Of a stretch of DNA of 64,000 nt, positions 56,301 through 64,000 are shown piece after piece. The stretch spans positions 8,879,501-8,943,500 of the forward strand of contig OU964922.1 in NCBI GenBank assembly GCA_918807975.1. Reading direction: 5' to 3'. The position numbers and the translations under genes were made by a program. Below the pieces are notes generated by a model. It was not told the origin of the DNA. It did not search any database and was given only the letters and a program-made list of their open reading frames with translations. How positions within the stretch are numbered: the stretch's first letter is position 1; every line of letters starts with the position of its first letter. The stretch comes from Aplidium turbinatum (lineage: Eukaryota; Chordata; Ascidiacea; Aplousobranchia; Polyclinidae).

Positions 56301-59300
56301 ATTCTGCGATGAATACGGCGCTATATAAAAACAAGCATTATTATTATTATTTGCTTTCTTTCATATAACCTATATTTGAAAATATCATTTTTACTGTGCA
56401 AAATTTGTATGCACATTGATGACTTGACCAGGTGGAGAAGTGATGGTGTCTTGTTCGTACTTACCGATGATCGCTTTCACTTCTTTGGCAACACAAGTGT
56501 GTTGCATCTCCACATACTTAAAGATTCCACTACAAGGGTCACCAAACACAGAGTTGCTGGCATCAATTTCACAGGAATTGTATCCATTGCATTTTGTTTC
56601 AATGATAGACAGGGCATTCTTAGCTTCACACTTTGTGAAGATGTTAGCTCCGAAACATCTCAAAAAGCCAGCTTCACAATTTCTTAACATGACGCCACTC
56701 CCACGACATCTGGCAAAACAAATACAATTATTCAACAATTCCAATATTTCAATGTCTTTTTCTGTAAATATTTTGTTGTTGTTTCGTAAAACGTTGTTTT
56801 ATTACAAGCCTAAGCAGTTTTTACTTAGCCAAGGCATGAGGACATTGTTGCATTGGTGATCATGCTGTATGATATCCTCCTTGAAGCTGGGTTACTGGGT
56901 ATTCCAATAACAGATGGTCTACTTATTTGGGGCGCTGCATTTGAGACAGTTTGGTGGGGTTTTCATCCCCCATTGTTAAAGGTTAGTTTTGCTTCAGTCT
57001 GTTTTGCCTTTGTGTGGTTTCAAGTAAACCATAATTTTCAGGTAGCCTATCAAGCTTGAAAGAGCATTTTGTTTGGTTTTTAGTAAGGTTAACTCTACAT
57101 CAATAGAGATTTTGTTTTTCACACTGTTAAAAGCAATAGTTATTTTATTTTAAGAGCTTTATTGGAGAAAAAAGAATGGTTAGGTTATATTTTCTAAGAT
57201 TTTGAAAATTGCACAATAATGGAAGAGAGAAGTGCGTAGAGGAGATGTGCTACCTTTAGGACAAAAATGACATTGTTTGCAATAAAACGTTATTTCAACG
57301 CAAACTATGACTTAAACCAACTGTGTTATAAGGGGTAATCATTGCTTCATAAAATTAAAACAGTAACGAATGCAAAGTTCTTTTTTTTTGTTTTTTTTCT
57401 ATCATTAAAATATGCCATCCCATAGGTTGCTTAGGGGAAGGGAAGGTAATTTGATACACCCCTTCACAGAAATGTACAAAAAATGTTATTAGAAAATTCT
57501 CTCCAAGTCGAAGGTCTGTGAAAATAATACCTACAAAAATGACATCTTGCAGCTATGTCGTGCTTTTGTGGCATAAAATAGGAAAAGTGTGTTTTTTGAG
57601 TATTTTTGTAAAGTTTTTAGCTCATGATTATTCTCGTCTGTAAGAAAATACAAATTTAACAAGAACGATGCTCCTCCAGCGAATAATTGCTTGTTGAGAT
57701 TAGGGTTGTGCTGCTTTATTTGGAGTGCTTTATTCATGAGGCACTCCAAATAAAGCAGCACAACCCTAACCTCAACAAGAAATGGAAGAAAAGTTCCACA
57801 AAGATGAAACCAAACTCATTTAACAGTTTATTGATAAGGCTTCAAGGGCATGTCATGTTTCTTTTTTGCAATGTGCAATGTGCATCCAAGCATACAATAA
57901 TCAAAATTTTATATTTTTTTTTTGAAAAAGATAAATTGATACATGTAGCAGAAGGATTGATTTAGTTGATTTAAATAAGTTATTCTTCTTTAACTAAACC
58001 GGCTACTTTGGGAAGCAGCTATTATATTGGCTTTCGTAGGCTTACAAGCTATCTGCTTTCAAAAAAACGAGAACAGCGTAAGGCCTGAATCTTGAATAAG
58101 AACTCCAGCCAATCATCCTTCCCATGTCCATCCTGCAACAGAAGCTTTGCCTCACACATGGGCCTCAACAGTCATCTTTGCACCCAAGCACACCAACCAC
58201 ATATTAAATTTTATTGTTTTGCTGTCAAAAGGGGATTTCTGTATTAGTTTTACTGTATCAAATTACCTTCCGGGTGTATCAATTTACCTTGCACGGAAGG
58301 TAAATTTAACAAATATGTATCAATTTGTGTATCAATTTACCTTCCGTGCAAGGTAAATTGATACATTTGTGTGACGTTTTTAAAATTTCAATTAAAAAAA
58401 GTAACAAAAATAGAAAAGTAATTTTTTTTTAAAAAAGTGTGTAAGGGACAGGGCTGTAGCCAGACCGCAGGGCAAAGGGGGGGGGCAACTTTTTTTAGGG
58501 GGGGGGGGGGCGAAAAAATTTAAATGGAGCTCTGCAACGGGAAAGATGGGCAAATGGGATTTTGCCCAGGGGGGGCAAAATTTTTTTCAGGGGGGCGAGG
58601 CCGCCCCTGGCCCCCGGCTGGCTACGGGCCTGATAAGGGATCAGATTTTCATTTTAGTATAAAACCAATAATTTGTGTCACGTAATTTTTGTAATTACCT
58701 TTCCTTCCCCTACATAGCTTACTAATGGGACAAAGAGATATCTCCAATGAGACACTTTATTAACCAATTGAAAGTAGATTGATTGTTGAAAGTATGAGGA
58801 AATAAAAGAAACTCAGGGAAAGGATCGCTGATATAGCTGATAGCAGGATAGCGGCTAGCAGATGTCAAAACAATTATGTTGTAAACATTATTCCATACCT
58901 TGGAGCCCAAGAGTTGACGATACAACGATACTTATTACTAGTTGACGATACTTATTACTTAGTTAGAGCTTGTGACATCTGACACAAAATATGTCGGATA
59001 CCAGTCAAAGTGGAATTTTGTTTAAGCGTAAAATTTCCTTTTTTTCGTTTCGAATGGAAATAAAATTAAATGTATCAAATATGTAATTTATGATGTGAGG
59101 TAAAAAGCACCAGGCCTACTGTGCTTGCAGAACCATTATTATTACTATTATTATATTATTATGGCGATTTATGATATTATTATTACGACTATAAATAACG
59201 CAGCGGTTTTTGCTTAAGATTTAAAGATCAAAGTGAAATTTGTCATAAAGTACAAAAGAATGAACATGACGCTGCCGTGATGCAAAGTAGGTCTGGTGGG

Positions 59301-62300
59301 AAACAATATCATAAGCTACTCGCAAAGTGAAAACACTTCTGTTTCTCTTAAAAATGAAAAAAAAAAAACTAAAAAGGTTTAAATGTTCAATGCATCCAAT
59401 CAATAATCGTTCGAATGCAATTTCATGTGCTACGCAATCTTTGTGTCAGGAAAATGTCTGTTTGGAAAGATCGTTGATGGTTTCAAAACTGCAAATGCAC
59501 GTTTCAAAGATGTGGCAATAGCGTTGCGTTTAAAAAATTAAAAATTTTATTTGAGCTACTTGAGTTGTCCCATTGCTGGATCGGTTATGCAAATGCCTTA
59601 AAACAAAGAAGGAGCAAGATCAAACCAAAAGCATTCAACTTTCGAGGCGCGTGCTTGAGCAAGGCACTGCAAGGACAGCTCATTATTCAGCGCTTTTATT
59701 GGATGGAGCAACTCACAGGCTAAAACACTAACAACAATCACCAGCTCAGTGGCCGAGTGGTTTCGCCTTCCGCTCTGGTGCTGGTAGATCTGAGATCGAT
59801 TCCAGGTCGGGTCAAACCGCAGACTTTAAAAACGGTACCGATTGTGTTCTATCCTGCATAGCGCAGTGAGAATGAATCGGGTAATAATGTGATGACATCG
59901 TAAACCTGATACAAACTAAAAATGAGCCCTGTCGCTAGAACCTTAGCTGTTGTAGAGTGACAATAAATAAAACCATAACATTAGTATTATTACTAACAAC
60001 AATCGGAAACTTCACTCAGTCAGTCTCGGCAACATTAGTGTTACAGTTTAAAATCAAAACAAATATTGATATATTTGAATTTGATGACCTTAAACAAAGA
60101 ATATGCCTATTTATGACTTTACAGTCTGATGATATTGTGCAATTTTTTCGTCCGCCCTGTTAGCTCAGTGGTTACGCGCCCGGCTCAAGATCATGCGACG
60201 CTGGTTCGACCCTTTGGGTGTGGGCTTGAGCAACACATTTCAGGACTGCTCTCCATTTAAGCTGCACCTAGTGAATGGAATAACTCCACGGCAACAACAC
60301 TTCATCACTCGGAATACTTCACTCCGTCAATCTCGGTACCCGGCCCTGCGTCAAGAGCTTCTACAAGTATGCGAAACTACCAGAAATAACCTATCAAGGC
60401 TTTGCCAGTCCGAAGATAAAGATTCAAACCAACCAACCAAAATATTTTCACCACTAGCAAACTTTCTACAACTTTCTGCACCAGTAAAAAGTAAGACTTG
60501 TTACTGACCGTAGTGATGACTTAAAAAGACTACGTAAGTTACTCATAATTGTTATTCAATGATCTTACATCTGTTCGTCTTTGCGTCCGTATAAGGCACT
60601 GGTTACCTTTATCACTTGACCTGTAGGACATTGCACAGTTTTCTTGGATTTCTCACAAATCACATTCCGAGCTGTATCACCAAACAAAAAGATTTCATTA
60701 GTTTAACCCCAATGGCCATTCCAGTGTAAACACTGCACTGACGAGGCTGGGAGGCCGAAACGGTGTGCACAGTCTGCAGTTATATCTCAAAAATGTTTTT
60801 GATTTCTACAAGATTGGTGAAAAGGCAAAGATCAGCAAATAACTGCTCATATGCTAGATCCAGCTCAATCTATCAAGCTTTCTGGGACGCAATATCGGAT
60901 GCTACAATATAGAATGCTTTCAACATGGCGGAATTGCTAACGTTGAGTGGTGGAGCTGATGAACAGAGTTTTGGGCAGATCTATTTCAGAGCTGATCTAT
61001 TGGGCAGCTTTAAAGCATTGAATATTCCAATAGACAAAAGCATAATATAGAAGAGTTTGTGCATGATGATGAAAACAACGAAAAATTCATCAACGAAAAA
61101 TTCTCACGCCGTTAACCAAAATACTATTTGAAGTTATGGGGTTCAGACTGTCAAAGACCATTCCCTATTTATCTAAAAACCTTTAACCTCGTAAAAAGCT
61201 TGTTCAACATATAGCGCAACAATTCTATTTGCTCATTTAACGCGATTTTAGAACTAACGCATTCAAATTGCTATGGTTTCTTTTAACAGTAAATGTTGCT
61301 TTTCTGTTAAATTGTAATTTTATAATGCTTATTTTGTGAATTAGTACCACGTTTATAATACAAGAATAGTTGTTTCAAGTTAAATTTTGGTTGGAGCTGC
61401 ATTAAAAATTCCAGATGGATTATATAGTTAATATCAACTAAAGTAGATTCACGTAGTATGAAGAAAATAATACAGACCAAAGGCATGATTAAAACAGAGT
61501 TTTTGATTCAGCTCATCATCTAATAGGACAAGCCAAAATAAGTGTAAGCTATTTCTGAAATAATATTACTCAAATAATGAAAAAATATTTGATGTAAAAG
61601 CGACTTCACAAAAAATATGCCAGTCTGCTAATGCAGTTACAATTAACTTATCACGTACATCTTTCACAATCTTTTCCGGTGTAACCATTTGGACAAGTGC
61701 ATGTGTAGTCGACACATGAATTTGCTGCTGTACAAGTTCCACCATTTTGACATGGATTAGATCAGGGTTGGGCAAACTTTTTGTACTGAGGGCCACATTT
61801 GAAAAAATGTTGCAGCCGGGGGCCGCACACTCTCATTACAAAGTAGGAAAATTTACCCGGTGTGTAAATAAACGCATATTCATATTAAACACAATTTTTG
61901 TATTTCACACTCAGTTACGTTTAAAGCTATGCAATCATCATCACAAAAGTTAATGAGACTTGCGAAGAAGAAGCGTTCTTCCCGGCCGTCAGCACAAGGC
62001 TGAGCACTCACTAGTACAGCGAGCAGCAGTTGTGATTCGCTAACCATAACGGTGTAGCTTCCACGCTAGCCATTCAGACCTCCAATAAACGATAAGTTTC
62101 TGGGCAGCCGATTTGTAGCAAGAATTGACAGCGATAGACACGTGTTTCGCCCATGAGGCTGGGCTCGTCAGTATCGCGCCATCAGTGGCAAGAATACGGT
62201 GCGATACTGATGAGCCTAGCCTCATGGGAGAAATACGCGTCTATCGCTGTCAATTCTTGCTACAAATCGGCTGCCCAGAAACTTAAAGTTAATGAGACTT

Positions 62301-62860
62301 GTGCAACTGTTCACAGTTTTTCACAATCTTCTGCAAATTGGGAGCAAGTTTGCTGGTAGATATCCTCATAACATCATGCAAGTTGGTGTTTGTCATCAAA
62401 GACCTGTTGTTCGACTTGTTTATTTGAGGAATAAGTCTGAGGAACAATGACAGCTTCATTTGGAGTGATTTAACGTGGACGTACATCTCGTGTGCAAATA
62501 AACCATTGCCCTGAAGTTTTACATTCAATTCGTTCAACATTTCCATGATATCAATGGCAAACCTAAAGTCCAACCTCCACTCTTCATCAACTACGTTGGT
62601 ACTAAAATCACATTGAATGCTTGTGTGTGTTTACACGCTGAAACTGAGGTGTGTGTGTTTACGCACTGAAAGTGAAGAGAAAAACACACTCGTAAAGGGA
62701 ATAATATTTTGTTATGTAACCTGTTTAATTAAAACAATAAGTGATGAGTAGGAGTTTCTGCAAGTGCCGGCGGGCCGCATAAAATGGTCTCGCGGGCCGC
62801 ATGTGGCCGCGGGCCGTAGTTTGCCCACCCCTGGATTAGATGAACACGGTTGAGCAACAC
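50148..62860 (-). CDS. secreted EGF plus Gal_lectin (rhamnose-binding lectin-like) gene, partial
   Basis: Exons 61659-62860 (EGF; interrupted), 60569-60671, 56465-56709 and 50148-50332. Phases fit for the first three (1-1, 1-2, 2-1). The joined protein reads one EGF-like domain, then a full Gal_lectin domain, then the second half of another. This architecture, a cysteine-rich extracellular module next to galactose/rhamnose-binding modules, is typical of invertebrate innate-immune or egg-coat lectins; sugar specificity cannot be read. The N-terminus and signal peptide lie beyond the window or were not recognised. Introns hold SINEs, MITEs and hATs. It may be a damaged allele or pseudogene because the EGF exon is split. 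Confidence 0.72.
51754..52007 (-). mobile_element. tRNA-derived SINE, family 3, copy 1
   Basis: On the minus strand the head reads GCTCAGTGGCCGAGTGGTTT and GAGATCGATTCCAGG (tRNA boxes A and B) and the tail AATAAATAAAACCATAAC. Exact 15-bp duplication TATATGTAGTTTAAT (51739-51753 and 52008-52022). Nearly identical to the copy at 59740-59991. Confidence 0.9.
52192..52606. mobile_element. 415-bp TIR MITE, copy 1
   Basis: Inverted ends ATGGCCACCTGGAGATG / ATGGCCATCTAAAGATA extend about 40 bp (CGGCCTGATTTGTCACATTT). Flanked by the 10-bp duplication AGGGGTTGCC (52182-52191 and 52607-52616). No coding sequence. An equal-length copy in the opposite orientation lies at 54451-54865. Confidence 0.88.
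52864..53519. mobile_element. hAT MITE with CAGTGGCGTAGC ends, copy 2
   Basis: Tips CAGTGGCGTAGCTAGG and the complement, exact 8-bp duplication GACGTGTG (52856-52863 and 53520-53527). The interior matches 47207-47877 without its foldback insert. A long C run sits next to the right tip. Confidence 0.92.
54451..54865. mobile_element. 415-bp TIR MITE, copy 2
   Basis: Same element as 52192-52606 in the opposite orientation and exactly the same length. Flanks AGGCCACAC/GGGCCACAC give 8 of 9 matching bases. It lies in a decayed repeat that begins CAGTGGTTCTCAATC near 54387. Confidence 0.85.
54866..56464. other. intron of the lectin gene; no exon found
   Basis: AT-rich DNA with short decayed repeats. 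TCGCCATGTACTGAATCTA near 56180 resembles words near 55700-55770 (CTTCCCAACGTCGCAACAAC), suggesting a diverged duplication. The missing first-half lectin exon was looked for on the minus strand and not seen. Confidence 0.35.
56465..56709 (-). CDS. lectin gene exon: first Gal_lectin domain, second half
   Basis: Enters in phase 2 (completing Ile) and reads CRGSGVMLRNCEAGFL, CFGANIFTKCEAKNALS, then the signature CNGYNSCEIDASNSVFGDPC and YVEMQHTC, leaving in phase 1 at ATCG/GTAAGT. The ASNSVFGDPC block is the diagnostic rhamnose-binding lectin motif. The stretch between the two cysteine clusters is longer than in typical members. Confidence 0.92.
57520..57800 (-). mobile_element. Penelope-like 3' scrap, partly inverted duplicate
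   Basis: The minus strand reads LECLMNKALQIKQHNPNLNK QLFAGG, aligning with QEALLIKRYNPNLNKQLFSGG of the element at 43876-44760. Part of it is repeated inverted on the plus strand (EALQIKQHNPNLNK at about 57735-57780), forming a foldback like the other Penelope-like termini in the window. Confidence 0.75.
58101..58200 (+). mobile_element. LINE C-terminal zinc-finger scrap
   Basis: Reads FPCPSCNRSFASHMGLNSHL followed by CTQAHQ, a C2H2-type finger found at the C-terminus of several LINE proteins. No RT sequence is nearby, so it is a short 3' fragment. Confidence 0.5.
58449..58632. mobile_element. 184-bp hAT MITE with G runs
   Basis: Tips CAGGGCTGTAGCCAG and the complement of CAGGCCCGTAGCCAG; duplication GTAAGGGA/ATAAGGGA (7/8). 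Almost half the element is G runs. Confidence 0.85.
59740..59991 (+). mobile_element. tRNA-derived SINE, family 3, copy 2
   Basis: Same as 51754-52007 on the plus strand: GCTCAGTGGCCGAGTGGTTT, GAGATCGATTCCAGG, A-rich tail AATAAATAAAACCATAAC. Exact 13-bp duplication ACTAACAACAATC (59727-59739 and 59992-60004). Confidence 0.9.
60151..60441 (+). mobile_element. tRNA-derived SINE, family 1, full-length copy
   Basis: Head CCGCCCTGTTAGCTCAGTGG (box A) and GGTTCGACCC at 60203-60212 (box B), body with GGCCCTGCGTCAAGAGC and CAGTCCGAAGATAAAG, tail (AACC)n. The head resembles a tRNA but the sequence continues as a SINE and cannot close a normal cloverleaf acceptor stem, so it is not annotated as a tRNA gene. 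Confidence 0.85.
60569..60671 (-). CDS. lectin gene exon: first Gal_lectin domain, first half
   Basis: Two bases, 33 codons and two bases: RNVICEKSKKTVQCPTGQVI followed by KVTSALYGRKDEQ. The C-x-G-x-x-I...YGR pattern is the N-terminal half of the Gal_lectin fold. Acceptor ATACAG, donor AT/GTAAGA. Confidence 0.9.
61659..62860 (-). CDS. lectin gene exon: EGF-like domain, split by a hAT
   Basis: The exon is 123 nt once the hAT at 61763-62833 and one 8-bp duplication are removed, phase 1 on both sides as is usual for EGF exons. It reads VAQPCSSNPCQNGGTC, TAANSCVDYTCTCPNGYTGK and DCE, with the six EGF cysteines and the CxCPNGYTGxxC signature. The acceptor is at 62861-62862 (TTTTAG) and the donor after 61659 (GTACGT). 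As the sequence stands the exon is interrupted after Asn-Pro, so a transcript from this copy would skip it or be truncated. Confidence 0.85.
62131..62177 (-). ncRNA. hammerhead ribozyme (type I, Penelope-like)
   Basis: Minus strand 5'-GCGATA, core CTGACGAG, stem II CCC...GGG, CGAAA, stem III ACACGTGT, cleavage triplet GTC and then TATCGC. Stem I (GCGATA/TATCGC) pairs perfectly over 6 bp. All conserved core bases (CUGANGA...GAAA...GUC) are present. The very short stem III is the known Penelope-like variety, which may work best as a dimer. Confidence 0.85.
62201..62247 (+). ncRNA. hammerhead ribozyme, diverged second copy
   Basis: Plus strand GCGATA, CTGATGAG, stem II CCT...GGG, GAAA, TACGCGTC, TATCGC. 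Stem I is perfect. Stem II has a wobble pair, an A replaces the usual C before GAAA, and stem III has changed, so activity is less sure than for the minus-strand copy. Confidence 0.65.
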
Positions 62861-62994
62861 CTAAAATAAATGTTTCGTTGAATTTTAAAACTTCGTAAAA
62901 ATGATAAAGTTCTGATTCTGTTGTTGGTTAAAGCTCAAAGTATGATCAAGTTTCTATGTTAAAATTGATTAAAAGTAAAGATGGAGTCCCATAC

Positions 62995-63102
62995 TTGATT
63001 ACAAGTGTCAGGGATGAGAAGATAAGATTCTTTTTGTAATAAGCCATCGGAACTAACGAGAGTAAGGTGGCCAGTTCCTTTCTCTCGGTCACCTTTTTTC
63101 AT
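62995..63102 (-). CDS. candidate exon, unassigned
   Basis: Thirty-six codons between an ATG and a GTATGG donor, reading MKKGDREKGTGHLTLVSSDG and LLQKESYLLIPDTCNQ. The composition is protein-like but there is no signal peptide and its phase does not match the EGF exon. It may be an upstream exon of the lectin gene or chance. Confidence 0.2.
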
Positions 63103-63133
63103 CAATTATGCCCACACAATTTATTACATCTTT

Positions 63134-63245
63134 GGGTTTAGGCAGAGGTGAGCGATGTTATCAACAACCAGCTTAAGCTGGGAGTCGAACTAGGTTTTAA
63201 TTATTGGAAAGCCGACGCCTCATCCGCTACGCCATTCCACCGCCA
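63134..63245 (-). mobile_element. tRNA-like SINE head, family 4
   Basis: Minus strand GGAATGGCGTAGCGGATGAG (box A-like) and TAGTTCGACTCCC (box B) about 50 bp apart, flanked by an A-rich tract. A single short copy. Confidence 0.5.
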
Positions 63246-63326
63246 AAAAAAAAACAATTAGGCGAGTAAATTATAATGTCTAACCTAAAAACCTAACCTA
63301 AATGTAATAAATTATAATCCAAAACA

Positions 63327-63430
63327 ATGAGAGTGAAAGAAGAAGATGTTGCATACAGAGTGATGTGGAGGACTGCAATCTGCACCGGTAACCCCACTTT
63401 AAGTGGGCATTTAACCAGAAGAAGAAGGCG
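63327..63430 (+). mobile_element. LINE family A, 3' scrap
   Basis: Reads VKEEDVAYRVMWRTAICTGN PTLSGH, comparable to LKEEDARDRVKWRKGI at the end of the LINE fragment at 8763-11145. No stop-free extension beyond it is meaningful. Confidence 0.55.
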
Positions 63431-64000
63431 AGCAAATTATAATACAGAGTTAAACGAAACTCTTCTGCTTGAGACTTTTTTTATTCTCATCACAAAATTC
63501 GTTAATTTGATTGGGTTTCGAAATGCTTTAATGGTTGTTGCACATAGAGGTCGATTCCTCGAGCTGTGACAATAAATCACCATTGTCAAAGTTTAATGGT
63601 TGAGTAACTTGAGACCACGAAACACCGTCTTGTTTTTGGTTAACAAAGCTTTAATCATATAAGAATCTTGCTCTAATTTAGCCGCAGCAACTCTATTTAT
63701 TTGGCTGCCGCGATTTTACGAATAGCCTACTTTCCAATCCTTGTGTTGTGTTTTTAGACAAATGATGCTTTTCTTTTAGCTTGTATTTTTAACACATTGG
63801 ACGCATAACCAGGGTCAAATTGTTCTTGCAAGTTTGATTTTTGTTTTATTTAGAGAATAAATTTATCTGCTTTGCATTTTCTGACATCTTCGACAAAGCT
63901 ATTTTACACAATCTTACATTCATTCAACATTTGCAGATCGATTTTCTGATAAGCTACATAAGCCCATTGAGGTCTTCGTGATCTCTGGCTGTTTTTTAAA
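63431..64000. other. no gene seen
   Basis: AT-rich sequence without recognisable exons, inverted repeats or tails. Confidence 0.35.

Larger units (their letters stand above)
57431..58718. mobile_element. TIR element with TAGGGGAAGG ends
   Basis: Tips TAGGGGAAGGGAAGGTAATT and the complement of TAGGGGAAGGAAAGGTAATT. Flanks CATAGGTTGCT and CATAGCTTACT agree at 9 of 11 positions. An inner palindrome around 58270-58370 repeats AATTTACCTTCCGTGCAAGG. It contains a Penelope-like scrap, a LINE zinc-finger scrap and a hAT MITE. Confidence 0.7.
61963..62287. mobile_element. Penelope-like terminal foldback with two hammerheads
   Basis: A 325-bp insert in the hAT, flanked by the exact 14-bp duplication GTTAATGAGACTTG (61949-61962 and 62288-62301). 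About 90-bp arms (62091-62177 and 62201-62283) are inverted copies containing TGTAGCAAGAATTGACAGCG, and each holds a hammerhead ribozyme. The related hAT near 45526 shows the empty site. Confidence 0.9.
61763..62833 (-). mobile_element. hAT, GTF2IRD2-like family, short copy in an exon
   Basis: Tips CAGGGTTGGGCAAACT and the complement of CAGGGGTGGGCAAACTA, exact 8-bp duplication GATTAGAT (61755-61762 and 62834-62841). The minus strand at 62289-62573 reads MLNELNVKLQGNGLFAHEMY and KNCEQLHKSH, matching the hAT at 45348-46563. A Penelope-like foldback is inserted inside. Confidence 0.93.

Noticed and set aside
56853-57059. Hydrophobic 68-codon plus ORF
   Set aside because: No start context, splice sites or family resemblance; most likely chance.
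59740-59812. Possible tRNA-Ser gene
   Set aside because: SINE family 3 head with a target duplication and A-rich tail; also present in reverse at 51754-52007.
60151-60225. Possible tRNA gene
   Set aside because: Boxes A and B are present but the sequence continues as a SINE body shared with other copies, without a closing acceptor stem.
1-64000. CRISPR arrays, bacterial operons, LTR or capsid-bearing elements
   Set aside because: None seen: no regularly spaced repeats with unique spacers, no gag, protease or integrase-like frames, and no long direct terminal repeats.

Overview
This is a eukaryotic, AT-rich, intron-rich window, most likely from a tunicate (ascidian) or another marine invertebrate deuterostome. 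The host genes point that way: a four-repeat annexin and a secreted EGF plus galactose/rhamnose-binding lectin protein. The frequent short motif TAGGCTA/TAGGCCTA also fits. The assignment is an inference; no organelle, rRNA or true tRNA marker is present.

Three host genes can be built from splice sites and matching exon phases, all on the minus strand. (1) An annexin at 1265-14393 has six coding exons (280 residues); its last exon should lie left of base 1. (2) An unrecognised but well-formed five-exon gene at 32576-39018 encodes 340 residues, with a LINE in its fourth intron. (3) An EGF/Gal_lectin gene has exons at 61659-62860, 60569-60671, 56465-56709 and 50148-50332, with a possible last exon near 46700. 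Its EGF exon is split by a hAT transposon that left an 8-bp target-site duplication (TSD).

Almost everything else is mobile DNA. 4.5-11.6 kb: an element with CATAGGCGCC ends in two copies, and a long-terminal-inverted-repeat (TIR) transposon A that contains a LINE fragment and the second of those copies. 12-14 kb: pogo-like remnants. 16-22.4 kb: a TIR element with a palindromic 31-bp tandem repeat, then an almost complete CR1/L2-like LINE interrupted by a hAT. 22.6-29.5 kb: long-TIR transposon B, holding hAT and MULE-like elements nested three deep. 31-36 kb: a hAT MITE and a second LINE. 36.7-49.2 kb: Penelope-like (PLE) fragments, SINEs and hATs, one nest four levels deep. 51-63.5 kb: SINE pairs, a pair of 415-bp MITEs, more hATs, and an inverted PLE terminus carrying two hammerhead ribozymes.

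Most insertions were called from TIRs plus exact or near-exact TSDs. Several reconstructed empty sites restore a reading frame or exon phase, so the order of events can be read directly. The best candidates for something undescribed are transposons A and B (shared tips, G/C-rich subterminal hairpins, and complementary halves of what may be one orphan transposase) and the recurrent foldback termini of Penelope-like elements with hammerhead or hammerhead-like cores.
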